A stretch of DNA of 64,000 nt from Nansenia antarctica (GCA_963989245.1 OZ022353.1:27084093-27148092); one strand, 5' to 3'; positions 35,229 to 49,500 are shown, counted from the stretch's first letter. A program made the numbers and translations. Notes: a model not told the origin generated them from the sequence alone.

Positions 35229-38200
35229 CTGGAGGACAGAAAGTTAGTTCAAAGCTCAAAATATATCTTCAATTTCCGCTTCACACAGGCATGTTTTCCT
35301 CTCTTCCAACTTAACACTAGGACAGCCGTGCCTATTTCAGCTACTCTTAGCGCCGCCTTGGGGGGTCAAATGAGCATAGTCTTTAGAATGGGAAGCTGCT
35401 ACTTACACAAAGACCACTAGTTGGTGAGTCTTGTAAATTAGCCTGCCTCCTATACAGAAAAACTGCAAAATAGCTTTATACTAGCTTATCCTGATGTGAT
35501 TTTGAGGTTTTAGGTTGAGTGATTTAGGGTCCTGAAATTTGCAAAGAGTGCAAAGGTATATATATATTTCTTTTTCACTTGGTCAAATGACCCCACCCAT
35601 GGCTGTTCTAATGTTAATTCTCTCTCTCTCTCAACAAATTTGTTTGAGTGGTGTGGTCTCTTGCTGAATGAAGGTTGCCTACTCTATTTCAAAGCAGAAA
35701 CGGGGCCTCACTCTCTCCCCAAGCACAGAGACACTGATAATTCATCTCTGATTATCACTTCACCTAACCACTGTTTAGTTTGGATCAAATGTGTCAAGAG
35801 ATTCTCGCTATAAGTGGTTTGATTATGGACTACTATACAAACAGTTGTGTTTGAAGTTTTTCAAAGGAGTTCCAGCTGTGCTGGAGCAATTAACTTAAAC
35901 AACTTTCAAAATCAATAAAAAATTGGCGCATTAAAAAACTATTTATCTTGGAGTTGACGCAAGGTGAAAGGTTTCCCTTTTCGTTCGTCTGTAGAATAAA
36001 TAGCATTGATTGGGAACAACGTATCACTACGGGAATGAGTTGAAACATGATGTGTTTTGCGTAGCGCTTAGATAGTAGCTTGGAATGCTTGTATCTGGTG
36101 AAGATCACACAAATGGTGTTTATGCCTCCTCTTGTTGTCTTTAGCTCCAAGCCTCGAGTCCAGACACCAGAGACTGAGACCTCAGCTGATCAACACAGTA
36201 CAATGAGCTCACAATTCTCTGGTCACCAAGAACTGTGTAAGTTCAGAGCATGAGCAGTGCTCATCAGCAGTGCTTGTCGCTATTTGATTAATACCACCGC
36301 ATCTGCTTCGCTTGTCAGTATCCATTATGGACAGGTGTGGAGTGGGAGGGGTGGGACATGCTTTTTGGGTTCATCAAGTTACAGTGCTAAGATAATCACT
36401 GTTTGTACTAAGATAGTATAACATCACAACACACGGACTGTATCTCAAACCAAGACCTAGGATATGATCTTGCAGGTAAACATATGTTTATGTGTTGTAT
36501 GAATGTGTGGCTAGACAAGGGTTGACTGACTGATGAGAAGTGTGTGTGTGTGTGTGTGTGTGTGTTTGTTAGGAGTGACAGGTACGAAGAGCACTGCACA
36601 CACAGATGCAGTCTGTCTTAAAAGACTTACAGGCCATAAAGAAGCTTTGATCATAGCTTGATGTTCTTTTGTCTGGCAAGCAGTCTGACCAACAGGCCGA
36701 CAGACATGAATCGACCGACCCTGACCGACGGTCTTCGAGACAGATAGAGCTGCCATGCAAGGCGCCGGCCCGCTCATTAGGAGCAATTTGGCGTTCAGTG
36801 TCTTGCCCAAGGACACTTCGACATGTGGCCAGCCGGGGCTCGAACCACTGATATGCCAACCTTGCGATCATTAGACAGCGGCTCTACCTCTTGCGCCACG
36901 GCCGCCTCCAGCCTCCCCTGGTCCCATGTCCTTACCCCCCGTCAGCATCAGGGCACACTTGCAAAGGCAGTTGTCGTTGTCCTGGTCCCGGGTGCTGAAG
37001 CCGGTGCCATGGGGAGCCAGGCTGCTCTGGTCCCCGGCTGTTCCACTGTAGCCTCGCAAGAACAGTCTGGAGGGGGAAGATGTCAGGCAGACCTCCTCAC
37101 ACTCAGACCTCCTCACACTCAGGGGATTAACCTCTTGTTGAGGCCCTTATGATCAGAAGCTCCTTCTAGATGTACAATTCACATCACATACAGTACATTT
37201 CGGAAGTCATTTACATTTACATTTACATTTTTGGCATTTAGCAGACGTCTTATTCCAAAGCGACTTACAATCAATACATTTGAATACTAAGCATGTGAAT
37301 CAGCAGTCCACTATTCGTTGCAGGAAGAGTACTCTAGCTCGGGCCCGGGGCCACTGATAGAAGGAAAAACCTTCTCCCTATTATCGCCTTCTACTAAAAC
37401 GTTTTTTATTTTTTTTATTTTTTTTATTTTTTATTACTGGAGAAACTGAGAAACAGTACAAGGGGGGCAGTAGAAGTTCTTAGGGACACAGTAAAGGGGA
37501 AAGCGGGTGTCTTTAGGAGACGTAGTGGTGAGGGTCAGAAGATGTCTCAGGAGGAGCAGTTAAGATGTAACCTGAAGAGATGGGTCTTCAGTCTACGACG
37601 GAAGATGGGTAGTGACTCTGCCGTTCTGACAGCCGTGGGGAGCTCATTCCACCAGCGGGGAGCCAGTGTTGTGAAGAGACGTGATCGGGCAGCCCGACTG
37701 CTGTGTAGAGGAGGTGGGGCCAGTCGGCCAGCCGAGGTGGAGGAACGGAGTGAGCGGGCAGGGGTTTGGGGGGTTACCATTTCCTTCAGGTAGGCAGGGG
37801 CTGTCCCTTTAGCTGCCTGGTATGCAAGCACCAGGATCTTGAATCTGATGCGAGCTGCTATCGGGAGCCAGTGCAGGGTGCGAAGGAGAGGGGTGACATG
37901 CGAGTATTTGGGGAGGTTGAATACCAGCCGGGCAGCAGCATTCTGGATGAGCTGCAGAGGTCTAATGGCTGAAGCGGGGAGCCCAGCCAGGAGTACATTG
38001 CAGTAATCCAGGCGGGAGATGACCAGTGCCTGGGTCAAGAGTTGCGCTGCCTCTCTGGTAAGGAATGGTCGTATCCTTCTGATGTTGTAGAGGAGGAATC
38101 TGCAGGAGCGAGCCGTTGCTGCAATGTTCTCCGCACAGGATAGTCGGTTATCCAGGATCACTCCAAGGTTCTTGGCTGTCAGGGAGGGGGTTACAGTAGA

Positions 38201-40508
38201 GTTCTCCACTGTGATGGAGAAGTCTTGGAGAGGGCAGGCTTTTCCGGGGATGAAGAGGAGCTCGGTCTTGTTAAGATTGAGCTTGAGATGGTGGTCAGCC
38301 ATCCAAGTTGAAATGTCAGCGAGACATGCTGAGATACGGGTTGCCACGTGTACATCAGACGGGGGGAAGGACAGGAAGAGTTGAGTGTCGTCTGCGTAGC
38401 TGTGTTAGGAGAGCCCATGTGAAGAGATTACCGAGCCAAGAGACTTGGTGTAGAGGGAGAAGAGTAGGGGCCCTAGGACGGAACCCTGGGGAACTCCAGT
38501 GGAGAGGGTTTGTGGAGAAGATAGCGATTCTCTCCAGGTCACCTGGTAGGAGCGGCCCGCCAGGTAGGAAGAAAACCAGGAGTGTGCGGTGCCAGAGATG
38601 CCCAGGTCTGAGAGGATGGAGAGAAGGATCTGGTGATTGACTGTGTCGAAGGCAGCAGACAGGTCAAGGAGAATGAGAACAGAGGAGAGGGAGGAAGCTT
38701 GGGCAGAGTGGAGGGCTTCCGTGACAGCAAGGAGCGCAGTCTCAGTGGAATGCCCAGCCTTGAAGCCGGATTGGTGGGGGTCTAAGTGATCCATCTTCCG
38801 GAGATAGTCAGTCAGTTGTTTAGATGCCGCGCGTTCAAGGGTTTTGGAAGGGAAGGAGAGAAGGGATACCGGTCTGTAATTGTGGACAGATGATGGGTCA
38901 AGGGTAGGTTTCTTGAGGAGAGGCTTGACTCTGGCTATTTTGAAGGCCACTGGGACAGATCCAGTGGATAGGGAGGAGTTGATTAGGGTGGTAAGGTAAG
39001 GAAGGATGTCGGCGGAAATGGATTGGAGAAGAGGGGAGGGGATGGGGTCAAGAGGGCATGTGGTTGCCCGCTTTGATGTGATAAGTGTGAGAATCTCATC
39101 GGGGGAGAGGTGGGAAAAAGATGACAATCCAGAGATCGAGTGTCGAGGGGAGAGTTTGGAAGGGGTGTTAGCATTGTTAGTGGGAACAGTGTTAGCATTG
39201 TCATCTCATGCATGCTGGTAATGCCTTATATATATTTGGCTTAAAACCCAACATGTTCATGATTGAACGACATCTATGATGCAGCATGCTTTTACTCCCT
39301 TTTCGGACCACCTGCCATGAGAGCCAGGCCGGTCCAGAGACCCGTCCAGCTGAAGTTCCAATGCGGTACCTGTACTGTTGTTTCTCACTGGCCAGCTGGA
39401 ACTTGTCGTAGTGTGAGTAGGGCGTGTTGCCCTCCCAGTCCCTCAGCTCCACTCTCAGAGAGTGCTGGACCAGACTGGTCATCCGATACACCAGCTCATT
39501 CCCCAGCCAGTGCTCCCCCATGGGTTCCCCGAAACCCTGCAGAGAGTCATTATAATGACCTCACCATTACACAAACCATTACACCAACAATTCAAGCAGA
39601 GAGACCACCGCAGTAAGACTCCTAATACAAGCTGTTACAGTACATGCCATATGCCAGGGAGGAGGCAGTGAGATGGTAGGATAGCCTCTAGAGATGATAA
39701 AGTAGGGTTGCCGGTTCACATCCCAGATCCCACAGGGAATAACATGGCAGGTAGCGTGCGCCATGGCAACCAGCAGGTTTCTGGGATGAAATCGAAGAAG
39801 CCATCGGCCTGCCATCGCAACTGACCCTGTGCACCGATCTCTCTGCGTCTCTGTGTATGGGAATGGGCTGTGCATGAAATCAGGACAATGGACAATCAAG
39901 TCATGTTTTCTTGTCCACTCACCATTTTGTATTCTTTCCACAACCTCTGGAAGTCCACACTGCCGTTGACTCTACGCTGGACCACCGTCCAGCCTCCTCC
40001 ACTGGTCTCCATGTCACAGAACACCTGGAGGAACAGGGACACACGGAGGGTTGGATAAGGGTTATCATGACTACAGTTATGGTATAGGTCAAGTTTTTTT
40101 TTTTTTTTTTTGGTACAGTGTCCTTGAGTTTGAGAAAGGCGCTTTTAAATAAAATGTTTAAAATATGTTTTTTTTCTATTAATAAGAGTAGGGTCATCTC
40201 AAGGAGCTACCATTTCTCAACTCTCTCAGTATACTTGTGTTACACTTGGGTCCAACATCTACTGTGTAACCGCCATGCACTTATTCCAAGTACTCTCTAA
40301 GGAAGTTGGTTTCAGTTCATAGTGAGTAACATAAGTTACTTGTTATTACATCAAAACAGTTTCTAATAGCATCTACCTGGGTGGGCTCTGTCATGTTACC
40401 AATGTATATGTGGTAGAGTCCACTGATGTTATGTCCAGCTTTATAAGCCACTGCACAGTCACGAAACCTCTGGTCCCTCAGTGATGTCCCTGCACACTCA
40501 CACACACA

Positions 40509-40554
<46 letters not shown>

Positions 40555-43500
40555 GCTTAAGTTCAGTACAATGCTTTATCATTATGATGCAGGTTATGCA
40601 GATTCAGCAGTATCGCGGCTGTGTGCATAAAGCATTATTGTCTTTGAACTTCTCAGTTGCAGTTTATGTGAATCTTCTTTCTTTAATGAATCCCATGTTT
40701 TCCACTGTTTCTGATATATGTGACAGGGTCTGAAAACGGACAAGGTCATTTTTATTATTATTATTATTTAATTGTTTTACAGTTCATGAACGTGCAGCTT
40801 TCAAATGATGTGTCGTACATTGAAATTCTTCATAGTTGAAGAAGATGCTTATTTGAATGTTGAACATCTCAAACCAAATACTGGAGAAAATCACTCAATC
40901 ACTAGCAGCTAAGAAAGAACATTGCTATGAACATCTAACTGCATGTTTAGCAAATTACAACATGTTGATAGAACATCAACATGCTAAAAACACATAACTA
41001 CACATAATTAGATGATCACACAGTCCTTGCTTTTGAACCCGTCCTAAAACATACGTTTGTTTACAAGCCATGTATCACTTACACAGAAGCCACGAAGCAG
41101 GACGACAGATGATACGGTGAATCCAATTCACAAATTATTTAGTGATCCTAAAACTGTTGTTTGTTATATTTAGTGGGCTCATTAACACTTAAACATTCTT
41201 AATCTGAAAAAAAAACGTTTTGGTCATTTGCTTGACTTGAGAATTGCCTACATGCGGACCTTTCCACCAGACTGTGTCACATATTTTTCTCCCTCTCCAT
41301 AGATGAAAGCAATCTCATTTTGTGTCAGGAATGACAGAGTAAACCACTGACACACATTCTACTCAGGCATGATATTCCAAGGTTGACTCTGAAGTTAAAA
41401 AGGGACTTATGGAAGTGTGTGATTCTGAAGCATACAAAGTTAATCCTATCAAATAGACGTGGCTAAAAAAACATCAACATGAGTCATTCCTCAACTCAAC
41501 CCTCACTCTCTCTTTACCCTTTCTCTTTCTCTCTTTCTTAACTGCCTCTCTCTCTCTCTTTCTTTCTCCTCTTCTTTTCTCTCTCTGATTCACACTCTGG
41601 CTGCATTCCAATATCTGTACTAACATACCAGATAGAATACCAGAATTAGAATGACCAGTATTGCTTCATTAAACCTGTTCTTATCCACGGGACACCGGTG
41701 GGGCGAGATTTGGGTCTATGTTTAATATAACAGATATAAAGAGCTTAGCTTTATCAATAATGTTCATCAATGTCCATATCGTTTTTTTCGTCGGCCGGTA
41801 AATAGAGTGAGAGTCACAAGCCCTTGTTGACAGACACGTCACATAGCAAAACCAAGCATGCTTGGTTTCAACCCCCGAATTTCGATATCATTGGTCCTCG
41901 AAAGTCATTTTTTCCGCCTCTGCTCGATTCTATTGGCTCTGACGATTCAAATGAGGGGTCAATCATGACATTCTGACCAATGGTTCTGGGAGAAATTTTA
42001 CTGCGTAATTTGACCTGGTGTGAGAAAGAGGCGGGTGCGCCACACGCGCGCATAGACAAGAGTGCAGCAGGGCCCTGCTTGGTGGAAACAGAGTCTAACC
42101 AATTACATTTCGGTGCAATGTATACCTATAGTGATAGGTCAGTGAAATATAATACATTTTACAGTCTTGATACATGAGAAAGTCTGATACACTGATGGTG
42201 ACAAAATGTCTCCAAATGGCACAATTTGGTTGTCCGCCTAAATATACCTGTACTAAAACAGGTACAAAGTTGCACAGGTTCACATTACTAGCATCTAATT
42301 TGGCACAAGTAATCATCAGACCCTGGAGTACTGATTCCTAGATGATTTGGGCTTATTCAGTCAGGTTTCCAAGCTGATATTCACTCTAAATGCTGTTTTC
42401 TTTTTAGGCAGAGAGTGAATTTGAGATTTTTCACAATGTTCTAGCTCTATTTACTCTGACTGAGTACCATATATTTTGATTCTGACACTTCTACAGCCAC
42501 CCCACAGGTGTTAGCTTTCATTTGATAACAAGATCATTGGTACTTGTGATTGTGGAGATATTCTATATTCACTGTGGGCATGTCATTTCGGGCAGAAAAC
42601 CTGAAAAATACGACCGATAAGAACTTCTGTACTTGTACTGGCGTGTGATTATAGTGTGTGGTACCTGTTCTACTAGACACCATGTTGAAGAGAGCGTGTA
42701 CAGACTCCATGAGCTGCTGCTGCTGTCTCTGTAAGGCTGAGTTGTTGGTGCTGGCCACTCTCAGCTGTCTCTCCAGGTCCTCGATAGCCGCCGTCTGGGT
42801 CCTGACCAACACCTGAAGCCGCCCCTTCTCCGTCCTCATGTCATCCAGCTCACCTCGCTGCTGAGTCTCCAGCACCTGTACCTTGTTCTCCAAACGACTG
42901 GGAGAGAGAGAAGGGGATAGGGAAAAAGAGAGAGAGAGGAAGGGGGTGGCAAACAAAGAGAAATGGTGGGGGGGTAGCAAAACATAAGTCATGGTAAGCT
43001 TTGAGAATCAAAGGGTCTCGAGCCTAATCTCCTGTTTCCGTAGTGTGAGGCGGCTTGATGTACCACCTGAACATGACGCTGGTATGTTGCAGGGTCTTAC
43101 CCCCAATTCAACCCATAATGCTGAGTGCCAAGCAGGTATCGGGTGCTATTTGTATAGTCTTTGGTATGACTCGGCCGGAGATCGAACTCACGACCTCCCA
43201 ATCTCGGGGCAGACACTCTAACCACAAGTCATGGTATTAGTAAGAGCTTTTTTCTCAAACGTCTGGGAGAGAGAGGAAAGAGGAAGTGAAAAAGACGAGG
43301 AAAGGGTTAGTCTTAGTGGCCCAGTAGTTCAAAACTTTTAATCCCTATCTGATCCGATCAGATTTGGATTTTGGGTAGTTCAAAACCAAAAAACAGGATT
43401 AGGATCACTTTGATATCCGATCAGATCAGGAAATCAAATCCAAGCTTTAATCTGGATCAAATCTTAAAAACAGGTAGTTCAAACCGACAACACAGGATTG

Positions 43501-46500
43501 GGATCAGTTTGATCCCAAAAAACTGAATTATCTTGATCCCACAAGAGGGGTGGATTTCCAGTGGATTACCAGAGCAAAATGTACTATACAATTTATTTAA
43601 AAATATGTTTCAATATAAATAAGATGGCAAAGTTTGTTCACTGAAATAATACACATAATAAACATTTTTAGCCTTCATGGCAAATCAATTTTATTTTTAT
43701 TTTTTGGGTCACGTTTGTGATCATGACTCCGCAAGGTTCTGCACTGCAGTTGTGGCCTGACCAGATCAGCAATGTAGTTGATGTCATCAAGTCCAAATCG
43801 AAAACGATCGTTAAGTTCTTCTGTTGTGTACTGTTGGAGAGGTTTGGGGTGCTTGGTGTGGACCCTTTGGCGGTAGCCTCTCCTTCCAGCATGGAAGATA
43901 TGAACAATCCCTGCCATGACTGTGTTCTGACTATTCTTTCAGTCAGTAGGCCTACATCAGTCTCTGAATAATTTGTAATTGCAAATACACACCTGCAATG
44001 CATGTCCAGATTTGTTAGGGCCTGTGGTTAATTATGTAATTGATAGCAAGTAACGGCCAGACCTATAAAACTAATTGCTGACCTGACCAAACAAGTGAGA
44101 AAGATGGACAAAAAGGGGCCTAATTTTACATCTGCTTAGACCCTGCTGCAGAGTGTAAGAAATAATTATGACTCCATAGTCCATAGTTTTAACAGAGAGG
44201 GTGGAGTGACTAAAGCAAACAGCGGAATATGGAAGGAAATTACAGACAGTGTGAATGCCACAGGATCTGGACACAAGAGGACGGTGGACCGGATTCTTAA
44301 TAGGACTGGTTGTTAAAATCCCTAAATATTCAGCACAACAATTGAGTGGAGTTGGAGATGTCCTCTTGGGTGGAGTGGAATTTGGCAATGATCACCTGGT
44401 GCCACCAGTACGACACATCTTCAGTTGTGGTCCCCGACCTCATTGGGTGTTTCGGCCAGTTATCACAAGACACCCTCTGCCGAGGTTGGCCCACCACAGG
44501 CTGATCAGGCCTGGGTGTGTGTCGCACGGTGGCACCACGTGGTCATTTGGGAGCCCATGTTGGGTCCCTACGTTTCAGCCACAGCCAGTGACTGCTCCGT
44601 TCTGCTGCAGTGGACAGTTCTCTGATTGCCTTCCGTTGGGCCTGTCCTCTGATCCCTACTGCCCTCAGGAGCCTTGTGGTGGAGCTGGCTACAAAGCCTC
44701 TGCAGCCCACCTCCACTGGCCACACCTTCACGTTCCAGCCCCGCCCCTCTGCTTCGACTGCTAAGTTGGCATACCGCAGCCTCTTCCGTTCGAATGCCTC
44801 ATCGATGGCCTCCTCCCATGGGACCGTCAGTTCTACGATGAAGACACGCCGGCACGACTTGGACCAGAGGACTAGGTCTGGGCGCAGGTTGGTCGCTGCA
44901 ATTTCGGGTGGGAAGGTGAGCCTCTGGCTGAGGTCTACCCCCATTTCCCAATCCCGGGTTGCGTTCAGTGGGCCTGAGTCTGGAGGTGATGGCTTGGTCC
45001 GCTGTTTCTCCCCTTCCCGGATGAAGGTTGTTTTCCGTGGAAAGGTAGTCTGGGCATTTAGAGGCATGGCGTTGGTGGTTACCCTCTTGTGCTCAAGTTC
45101 GGCAGCCAAGCACTTTAGCACTTGGTTGTGGCGCCAGGTGTATCTTCCTTGAGTTAGACTGGTCTTGCAACCCACCAAGATGTGTTTGAGGGTTGCTGGG
45201 GCTGCACACTGGAGACAGGCTGGGTCCTCTCCATACCAGAGATGTAGGTTGGTAGGAGAGGGCAGGACATCATATGTGGCTCTGATGATGAAACTTAGCC
45301 TATTAGACTCCATGCTCCACAGCTCGTTCCACGTGATTTTCCTCCTCTCCACGCTCTCCCACTTCATCCAGCGGCCTTACTGGGCTTGGGAGACTGCCTT
45401 GGCGCACCTGGCTGCTTCCTCCTGGTGGCGCACCTCCTCACCCACCATCTTCCGCCGTTCGGTTGGAGTAGCCTTTTGCCATGTGGGTGTTGTTGTTTCC
45501 AAGCCAAGGCCCCCTCTGCCATGTTGGACATGCCCCACTATATCCCGGTGTCTGAGGGCGGTCTTTGCCACCGCAACTGCTGCAGATGGCTTCCATTTCC
45601 TCCCCGTTGCTAGGATTGGAGCAGCACCTCTGACGAATGGATCCCGGGATTCTGTGAGAGTCATTTCCAGCCTTGATTTGGCACATTTGTACTCCTCCAC
45701 CAGGCTTGAGATTGGTAGGGAGAGGGCTCCGTTGCCATACAGGCCTATGCTGCTAAGGCCTCTCGGCAGTCCAAGCCACTTCCTCACTTGTGCATTCACC
45801 AGTCTCTCCAGCCGGTTGGCATGGGATAGTGTGACCTCGTAGATGGAAATTGGCCACATGAGACGGGGCAGCAGTCCAAACTGAAAGCACCACAGTTTCA
45901 GCTTCCCAGGGAGAGCAGTGTTGTTGATCTGCTTGAGGCCACTGATTGTATCCTGCTTGAGTTGTTCCACCTGCTTCGAGTCTTTGAGTTCTGCGCTATA
46001 CCAGCGGCCAAGGCTTTTGATGGGCTTCTCCAGAACTGTTGGTATTGGCTCGTTGTTGACGTGGAACCTCTCATTGGCGAGCTTGCCTTTGACAATGGAG
46101 ATACTGCGGGACTTACTGGGTTTAATCTCCATTCGTGCCCATTAGATGTTTCCCTGGAGTTTATCCAGCAGGCGTTTGGTGCATGCGTTTGTTGTTGTTA
46201 TTGTCGTCATGTCATCCATGTACGCCCTGATTGGTGGAAGACGCAGCCCGCTCTTCAACCGTTCCCCTCCAACAACCCATCGGGATGCTCGAATAATGAG
46301 CTCCATTGCCATGGTAAACGCCAGTGGAGAGATGGTGCAGCCCGCCATTATGCCTATCTCGAGGTGCTGCCAAGCAGTTGTACTGGCTTGTGCTGTAACA
46401 CAGAACTGGAGGTCCTGGAAGTAGGCTTTGACCAGCCTTGTGATGCCCTCTGGGACTTGGAAGAAGTTGAACGCTGTCCACAAAATCTCATGAGGCACTG

Positions 46501-49500
46501 ACCCGAAGGCATTGGCAAGATCTAAGAAAACCACATGCAGGTCTTTCTTCTCCTTCTTGGCCGTTTGTATCTGGTGCCAGATGACATTTGTGTGTTCCAG
46601 GCATCCTGAGAATCCACTTATCCCTGCCTTCTGCACTGAGGTGTCGACAAAGTTGTTCTTCTGCAAGAATACTGAGAGCCTCTGGGCCACAACACTGAAG
46701 AAAATCTTTCCTTCCACGTTCAGTAGACTGATCTGGCGGAACTCGTCGATGGTTGAGGAATTCTTCTCTTTGGGAATCAGGATCCCTCCTGCCCTTCGCC
46801 ATGCCTTTGGTATGATTCCCTTTTCCCATGCCACTTTCATTAGCTTCCAGAGGTACTTCAAGACGCCTGGACTGTTCTTATATAGCCTGTATGGAACGCC
46901 GTTGGGCCCAGGGGCTGAGGCTGTTCTTGCCCGTTTTACTGTGCTCTCAACTTCGCTCCATGTAGGGGGCCTTGTTTCCATCTGGTGCTCAGGTGGTTGG
47001 ATTGGTGGCATGTCATCCGGAACGCTGGCTGGCACATGCCTCTGGTTGTCAGAGTAGGTCTTCCTCAGGTGCTCCTCTAGTTCCCTTATGGGTACTTTGA
47101 GGGTCCCCGTTTTTTCCTTGACAAAGAGGTCTTTGACGAACTTGTAGGGATCTCTGTAGAAGGCAGTCCTCGTTCGCTCTTTCTTCTTGTGTTGCTTTCT
47201 CAAGCATTCTGCTCTTTGCAGTGTTGCAAGACGCTGCTTGATGTCGGCCTGTAGTGCCTCAAGTCCTTTCCTTTCCACTTCTGTGGCCTTCTTCCACTGT
47301 TTTCTCAGGCACCTTCTTTCTTTCACAAGTCTTTCAATCTCTTGTTGTCTCCTGGACTTGAGATGGGCTGATGGTTCCTTCTGTGTCCCATGGTTCTTAC
47401 TTTTCACCCCAAATCTCTCTGCTCCATAGCTGTAAATGATCTCTCCAATCTTGTCCAGTTTTCTTTCCACGCCCCCTTTCAGACCTTCTAGAAGATGGAC
47501 AAGGTCTGTGTCTGTGTTTTCCCACTCCTTTTTCTGGCAGGCTTTAGGCCACAAGATTTGAGGCTTTCGTCCATTCATCTTCCTCTCTACTGCTGTCTGT
47601 GGCTGGATAGGCTCTGGACTCATGTCCGTTGATGGATCTGTGCTTGGTTGAGCTTCGTCTGGGGTTCTGATACCCTGTGGACTGTGGTGAATATCCTGCC
47701 ACTGGGCTTCACTCGACTGATTTGCCCTACCTCTGAGGAAGTAGTGGTCAATGCGAGGCACCTCGCTAAGCTCTCTTAGGCACTTTTTCCTGCCCTGGTG
47801 GATCTTGAGACCCTTCTCTGATGTTATCTTTTTCCAGCCACAGATGCAGCTTTGTAGCTTGTGTCCTGCCAGTGTTGTTACTCCGTCAAATACCGTGCTG
47901 ATCATTTGATTCGTTGTCATTTCCGTTCCAGGGTCTGTTACCGTGTGATCCGCCGATGAGTCATCTTCCGCCCCCGCTCTCGCAGACTCTAGGGGTGTTT
48001 TTCCTTTTGAATTTTGTAGCCATAGTTGGGTGGAACCAAGTCACTGTGTAGTGAAAGGCTCCTGCCAACACGGGTAGCTAACCCATGCCAGCCCCGTTGG
48101 GGTCTGTTCCCTCCTGTCAGCTGTCTCTTCAGGCCGTCACCAGGTATTTCCCAGGTTGTCAGCTGCCCTTTCGCAGCGGTCACTGGTTTTGACACCAGAC
48201 ATCAGGATTCTTAATAGGACTGGTTGTTAAAATCCCTAAATATTCAGCACAACAATTGAGTGGAGTTGGAGATGTCCTCTTGGGTGGAGTGGAATTTGGC
48301 AATGATCACCTGGTGCCACCAGTACGACACATCTTCAGTTGTGGTCCCCGACCTCATTGGGTGTTTCGGCCAGTTATCACAAGACACCCTCTGCCGAGGT
48401 TGGCCCACCACAGGCTGATCAGGCCTGAGTGTGTGTCGCACGGTGGCACCACGTGGTCATTTGGGAGCCCATGTTGGGTCCCTACGTTTCAGCCACAGCC
48501 AGTGACTGCTCCGTTCTGCTGCAGTGGACAGTTCTCTGATTGCCTTCCGTTGGGCCTGTCCTCTGATCCCTACTGCCCTCAGGAGCCTTGTGGTGGAGCT
48601 GGCTACAAAGCCTCTGCAGCCCACCTCCACTGGCCACACCTTCACGTTCCAGCCCCGCCCCTCTGCTTCGACTGCTAAGTTGGCATACCGCAGCCTCTTC
48701 CGTTCGAATGCCTCATCGATGGCCTCCTCCCATGGGACCGTCAGTTCTACGATGAAGACACGCCGGCAGGACTTGGACCAGAGGACTAGGTCTGGGCGCA
48801 GGTTGGTCGCTGCAATTTCGGGTGGGAAGGTGAGACTCTGGCTGAGGTCTACCCGCATTTCCCAATCCCGGGCTGCGTTCAGTGGGCCTGAGTCTGGAGG
48901 TGATGGCTTGGTCCGCTGTTTCTCCCCTTCCCGGATGAAGGTTGTTTTCCGTGGAAAGGTAGTCTGGGCATTTAGAGGCATGGCGTTGGTGGTTACCCTC
49001 TTGTGCTCAAGTTCGGCACCAAGTGAAGTTGAGGTGGAAGAATTTGAAGCAGCAAGCTACCAAAGACCACAGCCAGGCTAAAAACCCACAGACGGGGAAC
49101 AAACCATATAAAAGGGGAGAATTCACAGATGTGGTACTTGATATCATTGGTGGTCAGCAGTCACAATCTTTACATGGAATACCAAACGTTGTACTGGATG
49201 GTGAGTCGCAGGTATGTGTGATTTTATCAGTGTCCCTATAGAACTACAATTATTATCTTGTATAATTGCTACTTTTATAGTACTACTACTTTCATAGTAC
49301 TACCATTTTCCAGGAGCTTGCATGCTTTTGATCATCTTATTAACTTCCATTTCAGGTAGTCAATGCACCTGATGTCACCATGTCACCATGATCACACCAT
49401 TCAAGATGAGGTCCTCCTGATCCATGTGGATCCAGAAGCTGGACCTTCAGCCAGGCCTGATGGTGATTGATTTCGAGCCACCTCGAAAGAGAAAATGCAA

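Noticed and set aside
47921..48204. Possible HDV-like or hammerhead self-cleaving ribozyme at the 5' end of the R2/Hero-like element
   Set aside because: I could not find the conserved core of either ribozyme by eye. A covariance-model search of the minus strand would decide it.
44255..48678. Plus-strand frames of 140-185 codons at 44255-45842 and 48256-49081
   Set aside because: They are antisense shadows of the R2/Hero-like ORF and occur twice only because the element is duplicated.
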